DNA of 64,000 nt from Meconema thalassinum (taxonomy: Eukaryota > Arthropoda > Insecta > Orthoptera > Tettigoniidae): positions 980,404,482 to 980,468,481 of the forward strand of contig OX336389.2 in assembly GCA_946902985.2 (NCBI GenBank), in the 5' to 3' direction. The stretch's first letter is position 1; each line of letters begins with the position of its first letter. The notes under the pieces were generated by a model, which was given only the letters and a program-made list of their open reading frames with translations, had not been told where the DNA came from and searched no databases. Positions 1 through 10,306 of this stretch are shown piece by piece. The position numbers and the translations under genes were made by a program.

Positions 1-184
1 CTTAGAGTTTTTTACTCACAATCATAGCTACGAGAATCCGAGTCACCGTACGTGACATTGCACCTTGAAAATTGTTTAATAAATGAAGGAAGCTTGTAGT
101 TTTATTTGACAGTCAAACTCATGATCGTGAGATACGGGACCTCCATTTTTACGTGAAATGATCCACAGGACATGATATTTCACT

Positions 185-280
185 TAGAAAATCATGCATG
201 CATTGACTGTGAATCAAACCCAGTCTGTCTTGGTGACAGATAAGCAGGTTGACCACTGCACCATCACACCCCGTGTTTTA
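185..280 (-). repeat. tRNA-like SINE remnant
   Basis: Read on the minus strand, this stretch has a degenerate pol III A box (tggtgcagtggtcaacctgc) followed by a B box (gggtttgattcac), about the spacing of a tRNA gene. There is no foldable acceptor stem or CCA context, so it is a SINE head rather than a tRNA gene. It is too short and diverged to assign to a family. The flanks (1-184 and 281-370) show nothing I recognise. Confidence 0.35.
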
Positions 281-370
281 TAGATGCCCCAGGGTCGTAA
301 CTTTCCTTGTAAGTGTAACACGCTAGAGATATATGTTGACAAACGTCTGTGACTCTTTAAGTGGCTTAAG

Positions 371-1085
371 TATCATCCTCATCTTGAGCAGTTTCCGACG
401 GCTGGTCGGGTCTGCTTGGAACATAAGCCTCTCCATCATTTCCTGTCCATCCACCATCTCTCGTCTTTCACTGTGTCCCATCACACTCCTCTTTCCTCCA
501 CACTCTTCTTAACTCCTTTTGTCCATCTGTCCCTTGGTCTTCCCCTTGGCCTCCTCCCCTTCATTTCCATTTAATCATCATCCTCGGTATCCTCTCCTCT
601 CGCATCCTCCTCACATGTCCATACCATTGTAGCCTAGATCGCTCTATTCTATTTTGCAATTGTTCCTCTCTTACCATCTCTCTGACTATCTCATTCCTTA
701 CTCTGTCCATTCTTGTTACTCCTACCCTACTCCTCTGGAACTTCATCTACACTGCTCGTATTTTATTCTTGTCCCTTTCCTGCATCACCCATGTTTCTGA
801 ACCATATGTCAAAATTGGCACAAAGTAGGTCTTGTAGATGATTCCTTTACATTTTTGTGGTACATCTTTATTCCATATCATCCCCCTAACACTCTTGAAA
901 AATCCATCTGCACACCTTCTCCTTTCATTCATTTCCATCCTATTGCCTTCCTTTTCTTCAATTATGCTTCCCAAGTACTTGAAGCATTCTACTTTCTGCA
1001 ACTGCTGTCCTCCAAGTGTTATACCCATATCCAGTCTGTTCTTCCTCCTCGTTGTGATGACCACTTCACTCTTTTGTGCTTAAGT
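371..1085 (-). mobile_element. RTE-type LINE, 5'-truncated 3' fragment
   Basis: Minus-strand reading frames at 747-1064 and 561-746 encode the C-terminal part of an RTE-clade reverse transcriptase. Recognisable blocks are VECFKYLGS, SVRGMIWN, VPILTYGSETW and LQWYGHVRRM. The two frames are offset, so it is dead. The 3' end at about 371 is a degenerate GAT-type tail (atcatcctcatc) followed by the same 3' UTR as the RTE ending at 26749, so both belong to one subfamily. The endonuclease and RT core are missing, as expected for incomplete target-primed reverse transcription. Confidence 0.75.
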
Positions 1086-1240
1086 ATACCGAAACTTAAT
1101 TTCGCAACCTCGGGTACCGGAGGTGCCTGCCTTACTAACAGAGTCGTAGGCAGAAGATAAATCGTGAGGGTTTGACACCACCCTCAGCTCCATTCTCCCA
1201 CACTCTAAAAATTAAAAAAGAACTGTCAAAAATATATGGA

Positions 1241-2361
1241 GGTTGAGTCATAAGTCATGGCAACTATTTTTTTTCTCACGATCAGGAGACAACGCGGAAA
1301 ATCTACGATATGCATTTGGAAACGTACAGTATGTACTTGCGTAGGATGCCACTAGATGGCTTGTTGTGTGGGTCTGAGCATGCCCCCAAGTTCAGTGTGT
1401 GAGTGAGAGACAATGGAAGTCAACAAGCAATTGCAATGATCGTATATTAAAATCGCAGTACTCAGCGGTAGAAATGTATGCCTATGCCATGCAGAGCTGC
1501 GGGAAGCATTAGGTGAGCATGCCATGCCCTATAGAACAGTGGGTGGCAAGGTGGATGGAGACATTCAAACGGGGTAGAGTATCAACTAACGATGTACCTC
1601 GCCCAGGCCGTCCATTGTCCATGGACAAAGATGTACGGATAATGGTGATCGATCAGTGTTTACAGGAGGACAGGCGCTGGACTAGCGGAATTGCAAGAAC
1701 ATACAGCAATACCAGTGGCAACAATATGGCGCATTTTACACAAGGACCTACAGATGCGTAAAATTTGTGCAAAGTAGGTGCCACATCACTTAACAGAGGT
1801 ACAGAAGTGGACTCATTATGAAACATGTCGCATCAATCTGGAGTGGTTTCAACAGGAAGGACAAGCCATGTTGAATCACATTATTGCAATTGATGAAACG
1901 TGGGCACGTGCTTATAAACCTGAACTGAAGAGACAGTCAAGTGAATGGCGTAGTCAGGGGTCACCACGGAGACACAAGGTTCGACAAAATCCTTCGCCCA
2001 ATAAGGTTACAGTCATCCTGGCATACGATGTTCAAGGTGTTCTTGTGTGTCATCCAGAGCGTGAGGGGCACACTGACACTGTCAATGCAGTGTACCAATT
2101 GCGCCGTGCAGTGCGAACCGAACGTCCTAATTGTTTGGACGACTCCATAATCCTACACGATAACGCGACAGCTCACACAGCAGCCATCGTTCAGCGTCGC
2201 TTACAACGGTGGGGATGGGAGGTTCTTCCACACCTGCCTTATTCGCCTGATCTGAGCCCATCTGACTATGATCTAATCCCCAAAGTCAAGAAGCCACAAC
2301 GTGTACGACGGTTTGCTAACAAAGAAGACATCGTAACAGCATTTCGGAGGGAGGTGTTACA
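1241..2361 (+). mobile_element. Tc1/mariner (DD34D) transposon, transposase pseudogene
   Basis: A mariner transposase remnant that would catalyse cut-and-paste transposition into TA sites. The N-terminal HTH region lies in shifted frames around 1410-1761 (REALGEHAMPYRTV, then GRVSTNDVPRPGRP). The DDE domain is mostly in one frame, 1778-2365, with IDETW (first Asp), LHDNATAH (second Asp) and PYSPDLSPSDYD (third Asp). The last two catalytic Asp residues are separated by 34 residues, the mariner DD34D signature. At least two frame breaks separate HTH and DDE. The 5' terminal sequence at 1241-1335 matches the reverse complement of 16846-16926. The 3' end is lost: sequence stops where hAT-like element A begins (TSD cattata at 2362). 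Confidence 0.85.
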
Positions 2362-3349
2362 CATTATACATACCTGCCAAGTTTTCCGGTTTTCCCGGAA
2401 AGTTTCCGGATTTTTTAGGGTGTTTTCCGGTTGTCCGGATTAACATATTTTTTTCCGGATTTTCAACTCCCTAGCTTTTTTCCGTTCTCTGCATCCAAAT
2501 CGCATTTCAGTTTTGATTTTCGATAATAGCTGCTATTCTGAGATGCGAGTGTTTAAATTCGACTGAAAATTGACTGATAAGACTCAGGGTGTCTACCGGT
2601 AACGAAAAAGTAGCTAATTTTATAAAGGTAACGAAAAGTAGCTAATTCTTATGTCTGGATAGTTGGAGGTAACGAAAATTCGCCGAGGTCTGTTAAAATC
2701 ATTTAAACCCGCGTCGCTAGGCTCGCAGATGCAATGGAGCGAGTTTCACGCAAGCGGCGCCGATTGCGTAAGCTATATTTCCCCGTGCACGACCTCAAGG
2801 AAATGCATACTGAGTATACCTTCAGTGGTACTGTATACATCGGTTCAACGTTTATTTTCGGCATCAAGAAGAGTTTAGTTTTGTGTGAAATATTTTTCTG
2901 TATTAATCGAAAACCTGACTTTTTGCGAGACGTTAATTCGCGTTAACTTCCGAAACTCAACAGAAACCTCTTATTTCTGATATTGGCCTCTCAAATTGAA
3001 GTCCAGAAATAACGCGAAATAATTTATTGTCGCAATCTTGCAAAATGATGCAGTTTCAAACAATCGCAAAAATACTTCGAAATACATAGACTATATTTTA
3101 AAAATCTATCAGTCGAGTGAATTTGCGACATCAAGTGTGGTTAATTCGAAACTCCGTTATATATCTATTTTTCCTTCGAACTATGGTTCCATTGGATATA
3201 ATATAATATAATCTAACCGGTTATCTCAAAAACTTGTATAATTTGAATTCGAAAGAAAATGTGCCCTCATGTCGGATTATTCGTGCAATCCTCTCTGAAT
3301 AATTCATAATAAAAGATACCTACTTCGAACGTTCGTCCTCCTAAGTCAC

Positions 3350-4390
3350 ATCCTCAAGGCGGCTGGCTGACAGCATGACTTGCCTGCGGGAATCTCGCCA
3401 AACGGACCACGATCGACGCCAGTTGCGTAAAATTATAAAACCCGTGCCCGGCCGCGAATTTGTGTCCTCAAGGACTGCGGGAATCACGGCGCCGATCTTA
3501 CAGCATGTCCATAACTGCTCGTGAATTTTAACAATGCCCAACCTTAAGCTCGCCTCTGCCATTCTGCCAAGACAGATAGACAGGCAGACAATTGTTGAAC
3601 GGCCGGATGCGGTGCCGATTGCATAATATTGCGTTCTCATTGTGCAACCGCAAGGACAACATGAATCTCGTAAAACGAGCGGTAGTGATTGCGATACATC
3701 GCGATATTTCTCCGTATTCGATGACGAGTGCAACTGGCAAATGGACATCAAGAGGTGCTGATTGCGTAATAATAAAGTCAACCCCTGGCACTATACAGCC
3801 CATGACGGGCTAAGGCCGACCAAGCGACCGCTGCCCAGCTATTTGGCCTGCAGATATTGGGGTGACGCATGATCAGCGCGTCGGGTCCCCTCAGCCGTTA
3901 ATCTTGGTATTCGTGATCGGGGCGCTGTCTCACTGTCAGACAGCTACACAATTGTCCTCACGAGGCTGAGTGCACCCCGTTCCAACCCTCACATCAGTTT
4001 TAAAAATCCCTGATGGAGCCGGGGATCGAACCCGGGGCCTCCAGGTGAGGGGCAGGCGCGCTACCCCAACATCACGGGGCCGGCGCGTATCAATAACTTA
4101 CCATATTTTTCCATGCCCGACCTCAAGGACAATAGAAATCTCGTCGAACGACTAAAAGTGACACCGATTACGTAATTGCGATTTTTCTCAGTGTTCTATC
4201 TAAAAAACTACGGATCGCATCAAACGGCTGAGACCAGCGCCGATCGTCGAACGTCTCGATATTCCTCCGTACCTGACTGTGAAGACATAATTCGGTGACG
4301 ATCACGTAACGTCGCATATATTTCTTCGTAGTCTACCGTGGGGACAGAGGAAATCTCCCCAAACGGCCAATATCAGAGAAACTTCTTGGT
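3350..4390 (-). repeat. Diverged ~80-bp repeat units in element A
   Basis: Several imperfect units carry a block resembling cgggaatctcgccaaacgg followed by a block resembling gccgattgcgtaataatgcg, spaced about 80 bp apart. The same units occur in reverse orientation as a clearer tandem array at 39780-40610 and again at 43430-44240. The array here is interrupted by a SINE at about 3773-4089. No coding potential was seen. In DNA transposons, such repeats can be transposase-binding or amplified subterminal repeats; that role is inference. Confidence 0.6.
3773..4089 (-). mobile_element. tRNA-derived SINE
   Basis: On the minus strand the head has an A box (gggtagcgcgcctgcc) and a strong B box (gggttcgatccccgg). 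It is followed by a body beginning ggttggaacggggtgcactc. Element B lacks this segment at the equivalent place, which marks it as an insertion into element A's repeat region. The body shares the aacggggt-ctcagcctcg block with the SINE at 29925-30421 and with an older copy at 17374-17525, so all three belong to one superfamily. I could not find a convincing target duplication. Confidence 0.65.
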
Positions 4391-5084
4391 AATCATAACT
4401 TCTTGTACACAAGACGGCATATTTGCTGAATCAACTCATTTGATATTAAATATCCATTGTTTATTTTTGTCTAAATTTTTATAACACCATAATTGAATCT
4501 TATTCACTGCTTTAAACACAGTTCATTGTTGTTTTCCTTCACCGCGCGATGAGCTTCTATGCTTGCCAACCGCAGACGTATCTTGAATTAAAAGGTAACT
4601 AAAATTAACTAAAAGCTAGGTAAAAATTAACTAAATTTTTACTTCATCCTTACAGTATACACCCTCTAAAGTTTATCGATAATCCCGTCTCGCAGAAGGG
4701 CGGTTCGACCTTGTACATCTGGGGGGGGGGTGAGAATTTTAAAAATGCCGACTGGATGTATAACATTGCCGACTATACGCTTAAAAACTGAGCAACGGGT
4801 GGGAAAGAGGGGCGGCAGTGGCAGTTAACGATACACAAGACAAATATATTTAAATAACGGCTTTCATTTAAAATGTATTTTATTAGTTCCAGAATTTTGA
4901 ATCGCAGGAAAATTTGATAAATGAATAAAATAAGTGTTAAAATATTACAAGAATAAAAATAATCTAGTTATTCTTTCTAAATCCCTACACTACGATGTAT
5001 CAACAAGGACAACTTCTCCACTATCTCCGTAATTTCAATGTCATCGACCTTATCTTTCGTTGAAAACAACATCATGAGAAGGGG

Positions 5085-5131
5085 CAGATGACCTCTTAGT
5101 TCCGCCCCTTAAAACAACAATAACTAACTAA
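5085..5131 (+). repeat. SINE 3'-tail fragment
   Basis: A stretch beginning gggcagatgacctc and running through ccgccccttaaaacaacaat. It is nearly identical to the 54-bp insertion at 30718-30771, so this is a mobile 3' tail rather than local sequence. It abuts the LINE tail starting at 5132. Confidence 0.5.
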
Positions 5132-5135
5132 CATT

Positions 5136-5166
<31 letters not shown>

Positions 5167-5866
5167 CATAGGTCCCAATGAGCCTGAGCTCGTGTTAGGG
5201 ACAATCAAGTAACATAGTTACAGCATGGCATATATATAATTTTTGTAACATTATTGTTTAGTTTAATAGTAACTTAGATTGCTAGTGACTAACTTTACAG
5301 AGATAATACGGTATGATACATTGCATTGCTTAAGGCTATTGTACATTAGCTATTCATTCCTTAATAGGAAGTCTTTTGTTTTCCTCTTAAATGTTTTTAT
5401 AGAGAAACTTTCCCTTATGCCTAATGGTAGCGAGTTGTATTCTTTTATTATAGAGGACATAATTCCTTTAGTTCCAAATTTAATGGATTGGGAATGGCTG
5501 GTGAATATTTGATTTACTCCTCTTGTTGCATAGTGATGAATGTCATTTGCATGGGTAAAATGGATGTGTGTGTGTATCAATTTGTTTTCTAATTTGTATA
5601 CAAATACTGTTGCTGACATAGCTATTTGTTTTTGCAGTGGCATAATTTTAGTTCCTGAGTACAATTCATTTGAGGGTGTGAGCCAAGGTAATCCAAAGAT
5701 AGATTTTATAGCACGTTTCTGGAGTATCTCAAGTTCTTTTATCAGCTCCTTCTTACAATATCCCCATATGAAATTCATGTACATTAGATGTGAATGTATC
5801 AGAGCAAAGTATATATTTTTCAATTGTTGGCTAGTAAGACAGCTATATCTTGAGGGAGTCTAAGCG
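5132..5866 (-). mobile_element. Non-LTR retrotransposon, 5'-truncated RT C-terminus
   Basis: The minus-strand frame 5350-5823 encodes the region after the RT palm of a Jockey/CR1-group LINE. Typical blocks are ALIHSHLMYMNFIWG, LEILQKRAIKSIFGLP and a terminal YNSLPLGIRE. The 3' end is an (AAAT)n tail on the minus strand, seen as repeated attt at 5132-5165. It is inserted inside the hAT transposase C-terminal domain, which resumes at about 5876. It carries no endonuclease or RT core. Confidence 0.75.
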
Positions 5867-5875
5867 GCCGTCACC

Positions 5876-6905
5876 CATCGATGTCCACAAATGATTTAAA
5901 ATGAGCTTCAACTTGCTGAAGCACCTTTCGGAAGAAGCAGAAGACACTGGGGATGTTAAAATCAGTCGAACTACTAGATAACCACACGGGATAATCCTCT
6001 TTCATTTAACAGCAACTTTGGCGATTTATTTAAAAGATGAGCACTGCTTATTGGCATCAAGCAGGATTTCAAGCTCAGCTCAGTTTCGAGTGTGATTGTT
6101 TATAGATCGGACGCGCTCGATGGTGCAGTTTTTCTGTCAGCGACTATCATGAAAATTATGTGGAATGGCTCTAGCAAAGAAATTAGTTTTGCGAGATTGT
6201 CTTGCACGCTTGTAGTAAATACATCCACAAGTATTCAGAACTCCTTTCTGTAGAATGTAAGGAAAGAAATTTCTGCTGTCGTTTCAGCGTGCGCGTCATA
6301 CTTCTGTGCAAGTCGCCGGGTCCTGCGGTGCTTTAAGAAGTCTTCCTCCGCATTTACTTGCATACTTTTCGCAAATGACGTTGCACTCTTTATTAAAGCA
6401 TTCATCTTGCCGTCGTCGTTGATATCTTCAAAAGACTTCAAAGCGCTCTGAATCAGCTGCATCGCGTCTATTTCATTCAGCTTCTCCGCTTCTAAAAGCT
6501 CGGTTACGTTCTTAATTTTAAACATGATGTTTTTTGTAAAGTACATGCCGCTGATAAAATCAAAGTCTAGAAGCTTTTTGTGCAAGCCTGACGCAAAAGT
6601 TCGGGTTTTACTGTCAAATTCAGAATTGAATGAGGTTTCCATAGTTTCCAATGCTGTGCTCTTCATAAGACGTAGAAACAGCTCTCACCGATTCGGCGTG
6701 CGCAGTCCACCTTGTTTTTTATAAATTCTTAAGTTGAAGTGAATTTTCAATTTTATCCAGCTCTTTCTGCAAGCTTAAATGTCGTTTTGTGCAACCTGAA
6801 AAAAAAAAAAAAAAAAGAAAAAAAAAAGTACAATGCTTCAAGAATGTCAAAAAACTCTCGGATAAGCGCACTAGCATTACGAGCTGTCTCTACGAAAATG
6901 TTTAA
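5876..6905 (-). pseudogene. hAT transposase C-terminal half (hATC dimerisation)
   Basis: The minus-strand frame at 6235-6666 resembles the DUF4371/ZMYM1-type transposase middle (SGMYFTKNIMFKIKNVTELL, HRRTRRLAQKYD). The hAT C-terminal dimerisation motif reads on in another frame at about 5876-5980 (SSASSERCFSKLKLI). Sequence near 6850-6905 (FVETARNASALIREFF) joins it to the part beyond the RTE insertion. Frame breaks plus two LINE insertions make it non-functional. A poly(A) run at 6799-6815 lies in it. Confidence 0.75.
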
Positions 6906-7986
6906 CCTGTGAGCTTGATATTGAGAAAGCATATGATAGTGTGCCTAGACAGGTGGTTTGGGATGTATTAAGAAAAAGAAGAGTTATCAGAGCAGAAGTC
7001 CAAATGTTAAAAGCTATGTACAAAAATTGTGTCAGTAGCATGAAGACCAGTATAGGAGAAACAGAATGGTTTAAAGTGGAAACGGGTCTCCGACAGGGAA
7101 GTGTATTGTCCCCATTACTATTCATCATAGTCATGGATGAAATCCACAAGAATGTCAAACAGAGATTGGGACAAGAAGCAACAAAGGCCATGCTGTTTGC
7201 AGATGATATAGTTATATGGGGTGAGGATGAAAAGGATGTACAAAAACAACTAGATGTATGGAACCAAGAGATAGAGAAATTTGGGATGAAAGTAAGCACA
7301 GAGAAGAGCAAGATAATGGTAATGTCAAGAGGAAGGAAGAAAGGAAGAGGAAAGATAGAATTGAATGGCAAAATTCTAGAAGTCGTTAAAAGTTTCAAGT
7401 ATTTGGGAAGTGTGATTGCAGAAGATGGAAAGATAACTGAGGAAATTGGAAAGAGAATACAACAAGCGAACAGTTTTTACCAGAGTGTAAGGGGTATTGT
7501 GTGGAACCGAGATGTCCCAAAGAAATGCAAAAAAGTATTATATTCAACCTACTACAAACCCATACTAACATACGCAGCTGGAGCGTGGACTACTACAAAA
7601 AGAGAGGAGAGTAGAATACAAGCCGCAGAGATGAAATTCCTAAGAGGTATAGAGGGCAAGACCAGAAGAGATAGAGTTAGAAATGAAGAGATTAGAGAAA
7701 GGACAGGAATATTGAAGCTGCAGGACAGGATAGAAACAACAAAGTTAAAGTGGTATGGACATATGATGAGAATGGGAGAGGAGAGAATACCAAAGAAAAC
7801 TTTCTGTGAAAAGATGACAGGGAAGAGATGGGCAGATACAGTGTGGGAGTGTGTAGAAAAGAAGGGAGGAAAACCCGAAGATGTACTAAAATCAGGAGAG
7901 GAGTGGTGGGGAGACAGGCAACGATGGAGGTCCTTAATTCACAACCCGACCCAGGAAGCTGGAAACGGGAAATGAAGATGATGATG
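6906..7986 (+). mobile_element. RTE-type LINE, 5'-truncated, long open RT fragment
   Basis: A plus-strand frame from about 6910 to 7975 encodes the C-terminal two thirds of an RTE reverse transcriptase. It begins at LDIEKAYDSVPR and includes GLRQGSVLSPLLF, the catalytic FADD box (MLFADDIVIWG), VKSFKYLGSVI, KWYGHMMRM and a C-terminal tail. It ends in a gatgatgatga tail at 7974-7985. The frame is open over about 344 codons, so the insertion is among the younger RTE copies here. It has no endonuclease and cannot be autonomous. It splits the minus-strand hAT transposase. Confidence 0.85.
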
Positions 7987-7989
7987 ACT

Positions 7990-8800
7990 TCTCTGGTAGC
8001 TTTTTTGAGTGTCGTTGTATATGCCAGACATGTTACTAGCAAAGTTGTACGATTGAAACGCTAGTTTATCGAGTGGAAGTAAAAGTTCTTTTGAATTTAA
8101 AATTAAAAATATTTTTTCAGCTAACTCCTCTCCAGTCTTTTGTTTTTGTTTTGTTAAAACAGCGTCTATCTTTAAAAGACGCTCCACAGGAACGAGCTCT
8201 TCATTTTTTTCGACGACATATCGGATATTCAACGCGAGGCGAACTTTATGTGACATATCGGGAGTAGTACCTGCTATAACGGAAAACATACCAGCGTTCT
8301 TGATCTCTTCTGCAATTATTTCACGAGTTTTCTCTCCAAGTAGATGGATGAATTCATTTTGAGAGTCCTTGCTCATATACGTAACGTTGTGTTCCCGCGT
8401 ATTCACTTCTTCCAACCACCTATTCATGACCGGACCATGCCGTGAAAGTAACTTCTCAATTTGCATGAAGTTTCCATTATTTTGAGTGATTCCATCTTTG
8501 TGACCTCGGAAAGCCAAACCTTGCCGACAAAGGGTTCTTGTTGTGTCAATAAGTATCTGGATAACTATTTTGTGGAACTCCTTTTCTTGTTCTTCCTCAA
8601 TTCTGATGGTCTGTAAAAGTGTATCAAGGAGAATGTCTTCGTGGCCTTTTCCATTGACAAAGTGGCACAAATCTGCCATCGCTGCTTGATGAGGTTCTGA
8701 AGTGTTCTTGTATTTTGCCCTTTACTGACGTACTCCAGCGTGCGATCATTCTTCACCTTTTTCTTGTTAACACTATTAAACATAAACAAGGCTGAAATAC
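7990..8800 (-). pseudogene. hAT transposase N-terminal half (DUF4371)
   Basis: The minus-strand frame 7939-8679 gives a DUF4371-type domain as found in ZMYM1-like hAT transposases. Blocks are LAFRGHKD, NNGNFMQIEKLLSRHGPV, NEFIHLLGEKTREIIAEEI and FSVIAGTTPDMSHK (the RNase H-like first Asp region). A second frame at 8565-8804 carries the upstream RTLEYVSKGQNTRTLQNLI part, so at least one frameshift exists. The last residues before 7990 are read-through into the inserted RTE tail and are not part of the protein. Confidence 0.75.
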
Positions 8801-10179
8801 GCATGTATTTATTGTATTATTATTACTTACCTTTGATGGGTACGAGATGCTCCGTGAAAATGTTCCGTGTCGGCGAAAACACATGTCCGACTGTATTTGC
8901 ACCTAGTTATCACTGTAAAAGCTGCTGGTTCAGGAACGACTGCATTCTCTCATTCTCGGTGACAACTGCACTGACCTTAGTGAGCACCCCAGCCCTTGAG
9001 GAACCTTGGAACCATAAACCTGTCAATTTTGTCACAATAGCGCGGATATGAGGACGCGCCGAGACAAGCGGTAGCAGGTCATAAGTTATGATTCATAACA
9101 TTCCTCCGATAACATCTCAATGAGTTGGCTTGACCTGAAGTTATCAATGCGCTCACCAACACCTTTTGTCTAGCCACATGGCACAGATGCTGGGCTCTGT
9201 GATGCTGAGTCGCTCGGCATAATGAACACGGGATGTTACACCCACCCAGGAACGTGCCGATGAGTTCATCCCTTGTCCTTGGTCCCATATTGCTCATCTG
9301 TCATTCATTCTTCAGTTTCTATCCAAAGAAACGAAATGGCAAGTAGCAGCCGGTGCACCGAGGACTGGAAGTGAAACTTTCAAAATGGTTATTTTGCCGA
9401 CACTTCCTCTTGCCGCACTGGGCTATTGACTGGCTGCACGAAATTATTGTAGCATCCGTTTGTGCCGACTGTCGGTAAAAATGCCGACTGTAAGTATAAT
9501 ATTTTTTTTTTTAGGAAATCGGACCAAATCATATATGGCCATGCCTCATTTTGCTTTTTTAAATGCTGTTTTGGGAAATGTTACGACTTCTTCAGGATTT
9601 GCCGACTGATGTCGTATTTGCCGACTGAGAAAATACCTGAGGGGGGTGAGACACCCCCCCAACCCCGTACTCTAACCGCCCCTGCTCGCAGATTATCGCA
9701 GCGCTTTTGTCATTAATTCCTTGCGTTTAACATTACGCTGAAAGTCGATAGAACTGTCTATCGATAATCACATCTCGCAGATTATCGCTGCATTCATATT
9801 ACTATTTGTGCTTCGACTGTTTGTGAGCGGGAAGGCTTGGTTTTAAGCGGTGCTTGCTGTAGTTCTGGTATTCGTGCAATTGTGTGACAAATTTGTGTGC
9901 GATTTAGTGTTTTCGTGATGAATTCAAGTAAGAAACGATATCATCAGCCTTTCAGGGAGGCATATTCTTCAGAATTTTTGGAAACTGGCACAATGAATTA
10001 GATAGTCTCACATCACCAAGGGTTTGTAATCTCTTTCCCTGCAGTCTTTTCTCGCTATTTTTAAGACCTTGCGACACATGAACGCGTTAAATTTTTGCGC
10101 TTTGGGATCTTCTGGATTTCTATTTTTGAAAGTTGGCAGGTATGCATTATATTATATATATTTATATATATATGTAATA

Positions 10180-10306
10180 TTTGCAAATGGGAGCAATTCC
10201 CCGGTGGCAAATTGTACAAATACAGAAATACAGAAAATCACCAACACTAACATCAAACACAATATACACAATTCACAATTTAGGAACTATAGTAATTACA
10301 TCGTAT
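10180..10306 (-). mobile_element. CR1-type LINE copy 1, 3' UTR end
   Basis: Contains gcaattccccggtggcaaattg, the conserved 3' end also seen at 49250-49280 in the other CR1 copy. It is the terminal segment of the element that continues at 12252 and 14103, separated by the RTE insertion. The last 16 bases (10291-10306) are the left target duplication of that RTE. A TA-rich microsatellite at 10141-10175 precedes it. Confidence 0.75.

Larger units (their letters stand above)
4696..9683 (-). mobile_element. hAT transposon, DUF4371/ZMYM1-like, with nested LINEs
   Basis: The termini are inverted (left aagggcggttcg, right complement aggggcggttag), the usual hAT GGGCGG type. They are flanked by 8-bp target copies tctcgcag (4688-4695) and gctcgcag (9684-9691), one mismatch. 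Subterminal gccgact motifs recur at both ends (4745-4780; 9470-9630). The minus-strand transposase is broken into an N-terminal half near 7990-8800 and a C-terminal half near 5876-6905. The breaks are caused by LINE insertions at about 6906-7986 and 5132-5866. The region 8805-9460 is non-coding and I recognise nothing in it. Confidence 0.8.
2369..10144. mobile_element. hAT-like element A, host of nested insertions
   Basis: Bounded by inverted termini catacctgccaa at 2369 and its complement (ttggcaggtatg) ending at 10144. Both are flanked by cattata (2362-2368 and 10145-10151), a probable hAT-type target duplication. Subterminal DNA on the left is packed with ttttccgg-type repeats. About 2750-2960 and 3350-4390 align with element B (42712-44943), which has the same termini and a hAT C-terminal remnant. 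Element A therefore belongs to the same family, although no transposase was seen in it. A second hAT occupies 4696-9683. The remaining 9692-10144 is non-coding. Family assignment is inference from B. Confidence 0.65.

Noticed and set aside
2583..4663. Another hAT with cagggtgtctacc ends inside element A
   Set aside because: The left end fits and a tacaccct block stands at about 4656, but flanking 8-mers do not match and most of the interior also occurs in element B.
5132..5165. attt, poly(A) (6799), (TTA)n (19244), poly(T) (22394) and (AT)n (42568) tracts as regulatory or CRISPR-like arrays
   Set aside because: They are simple microsatellites or retroelement tails; no spaced direct repeats with unique spacers exist in the window.
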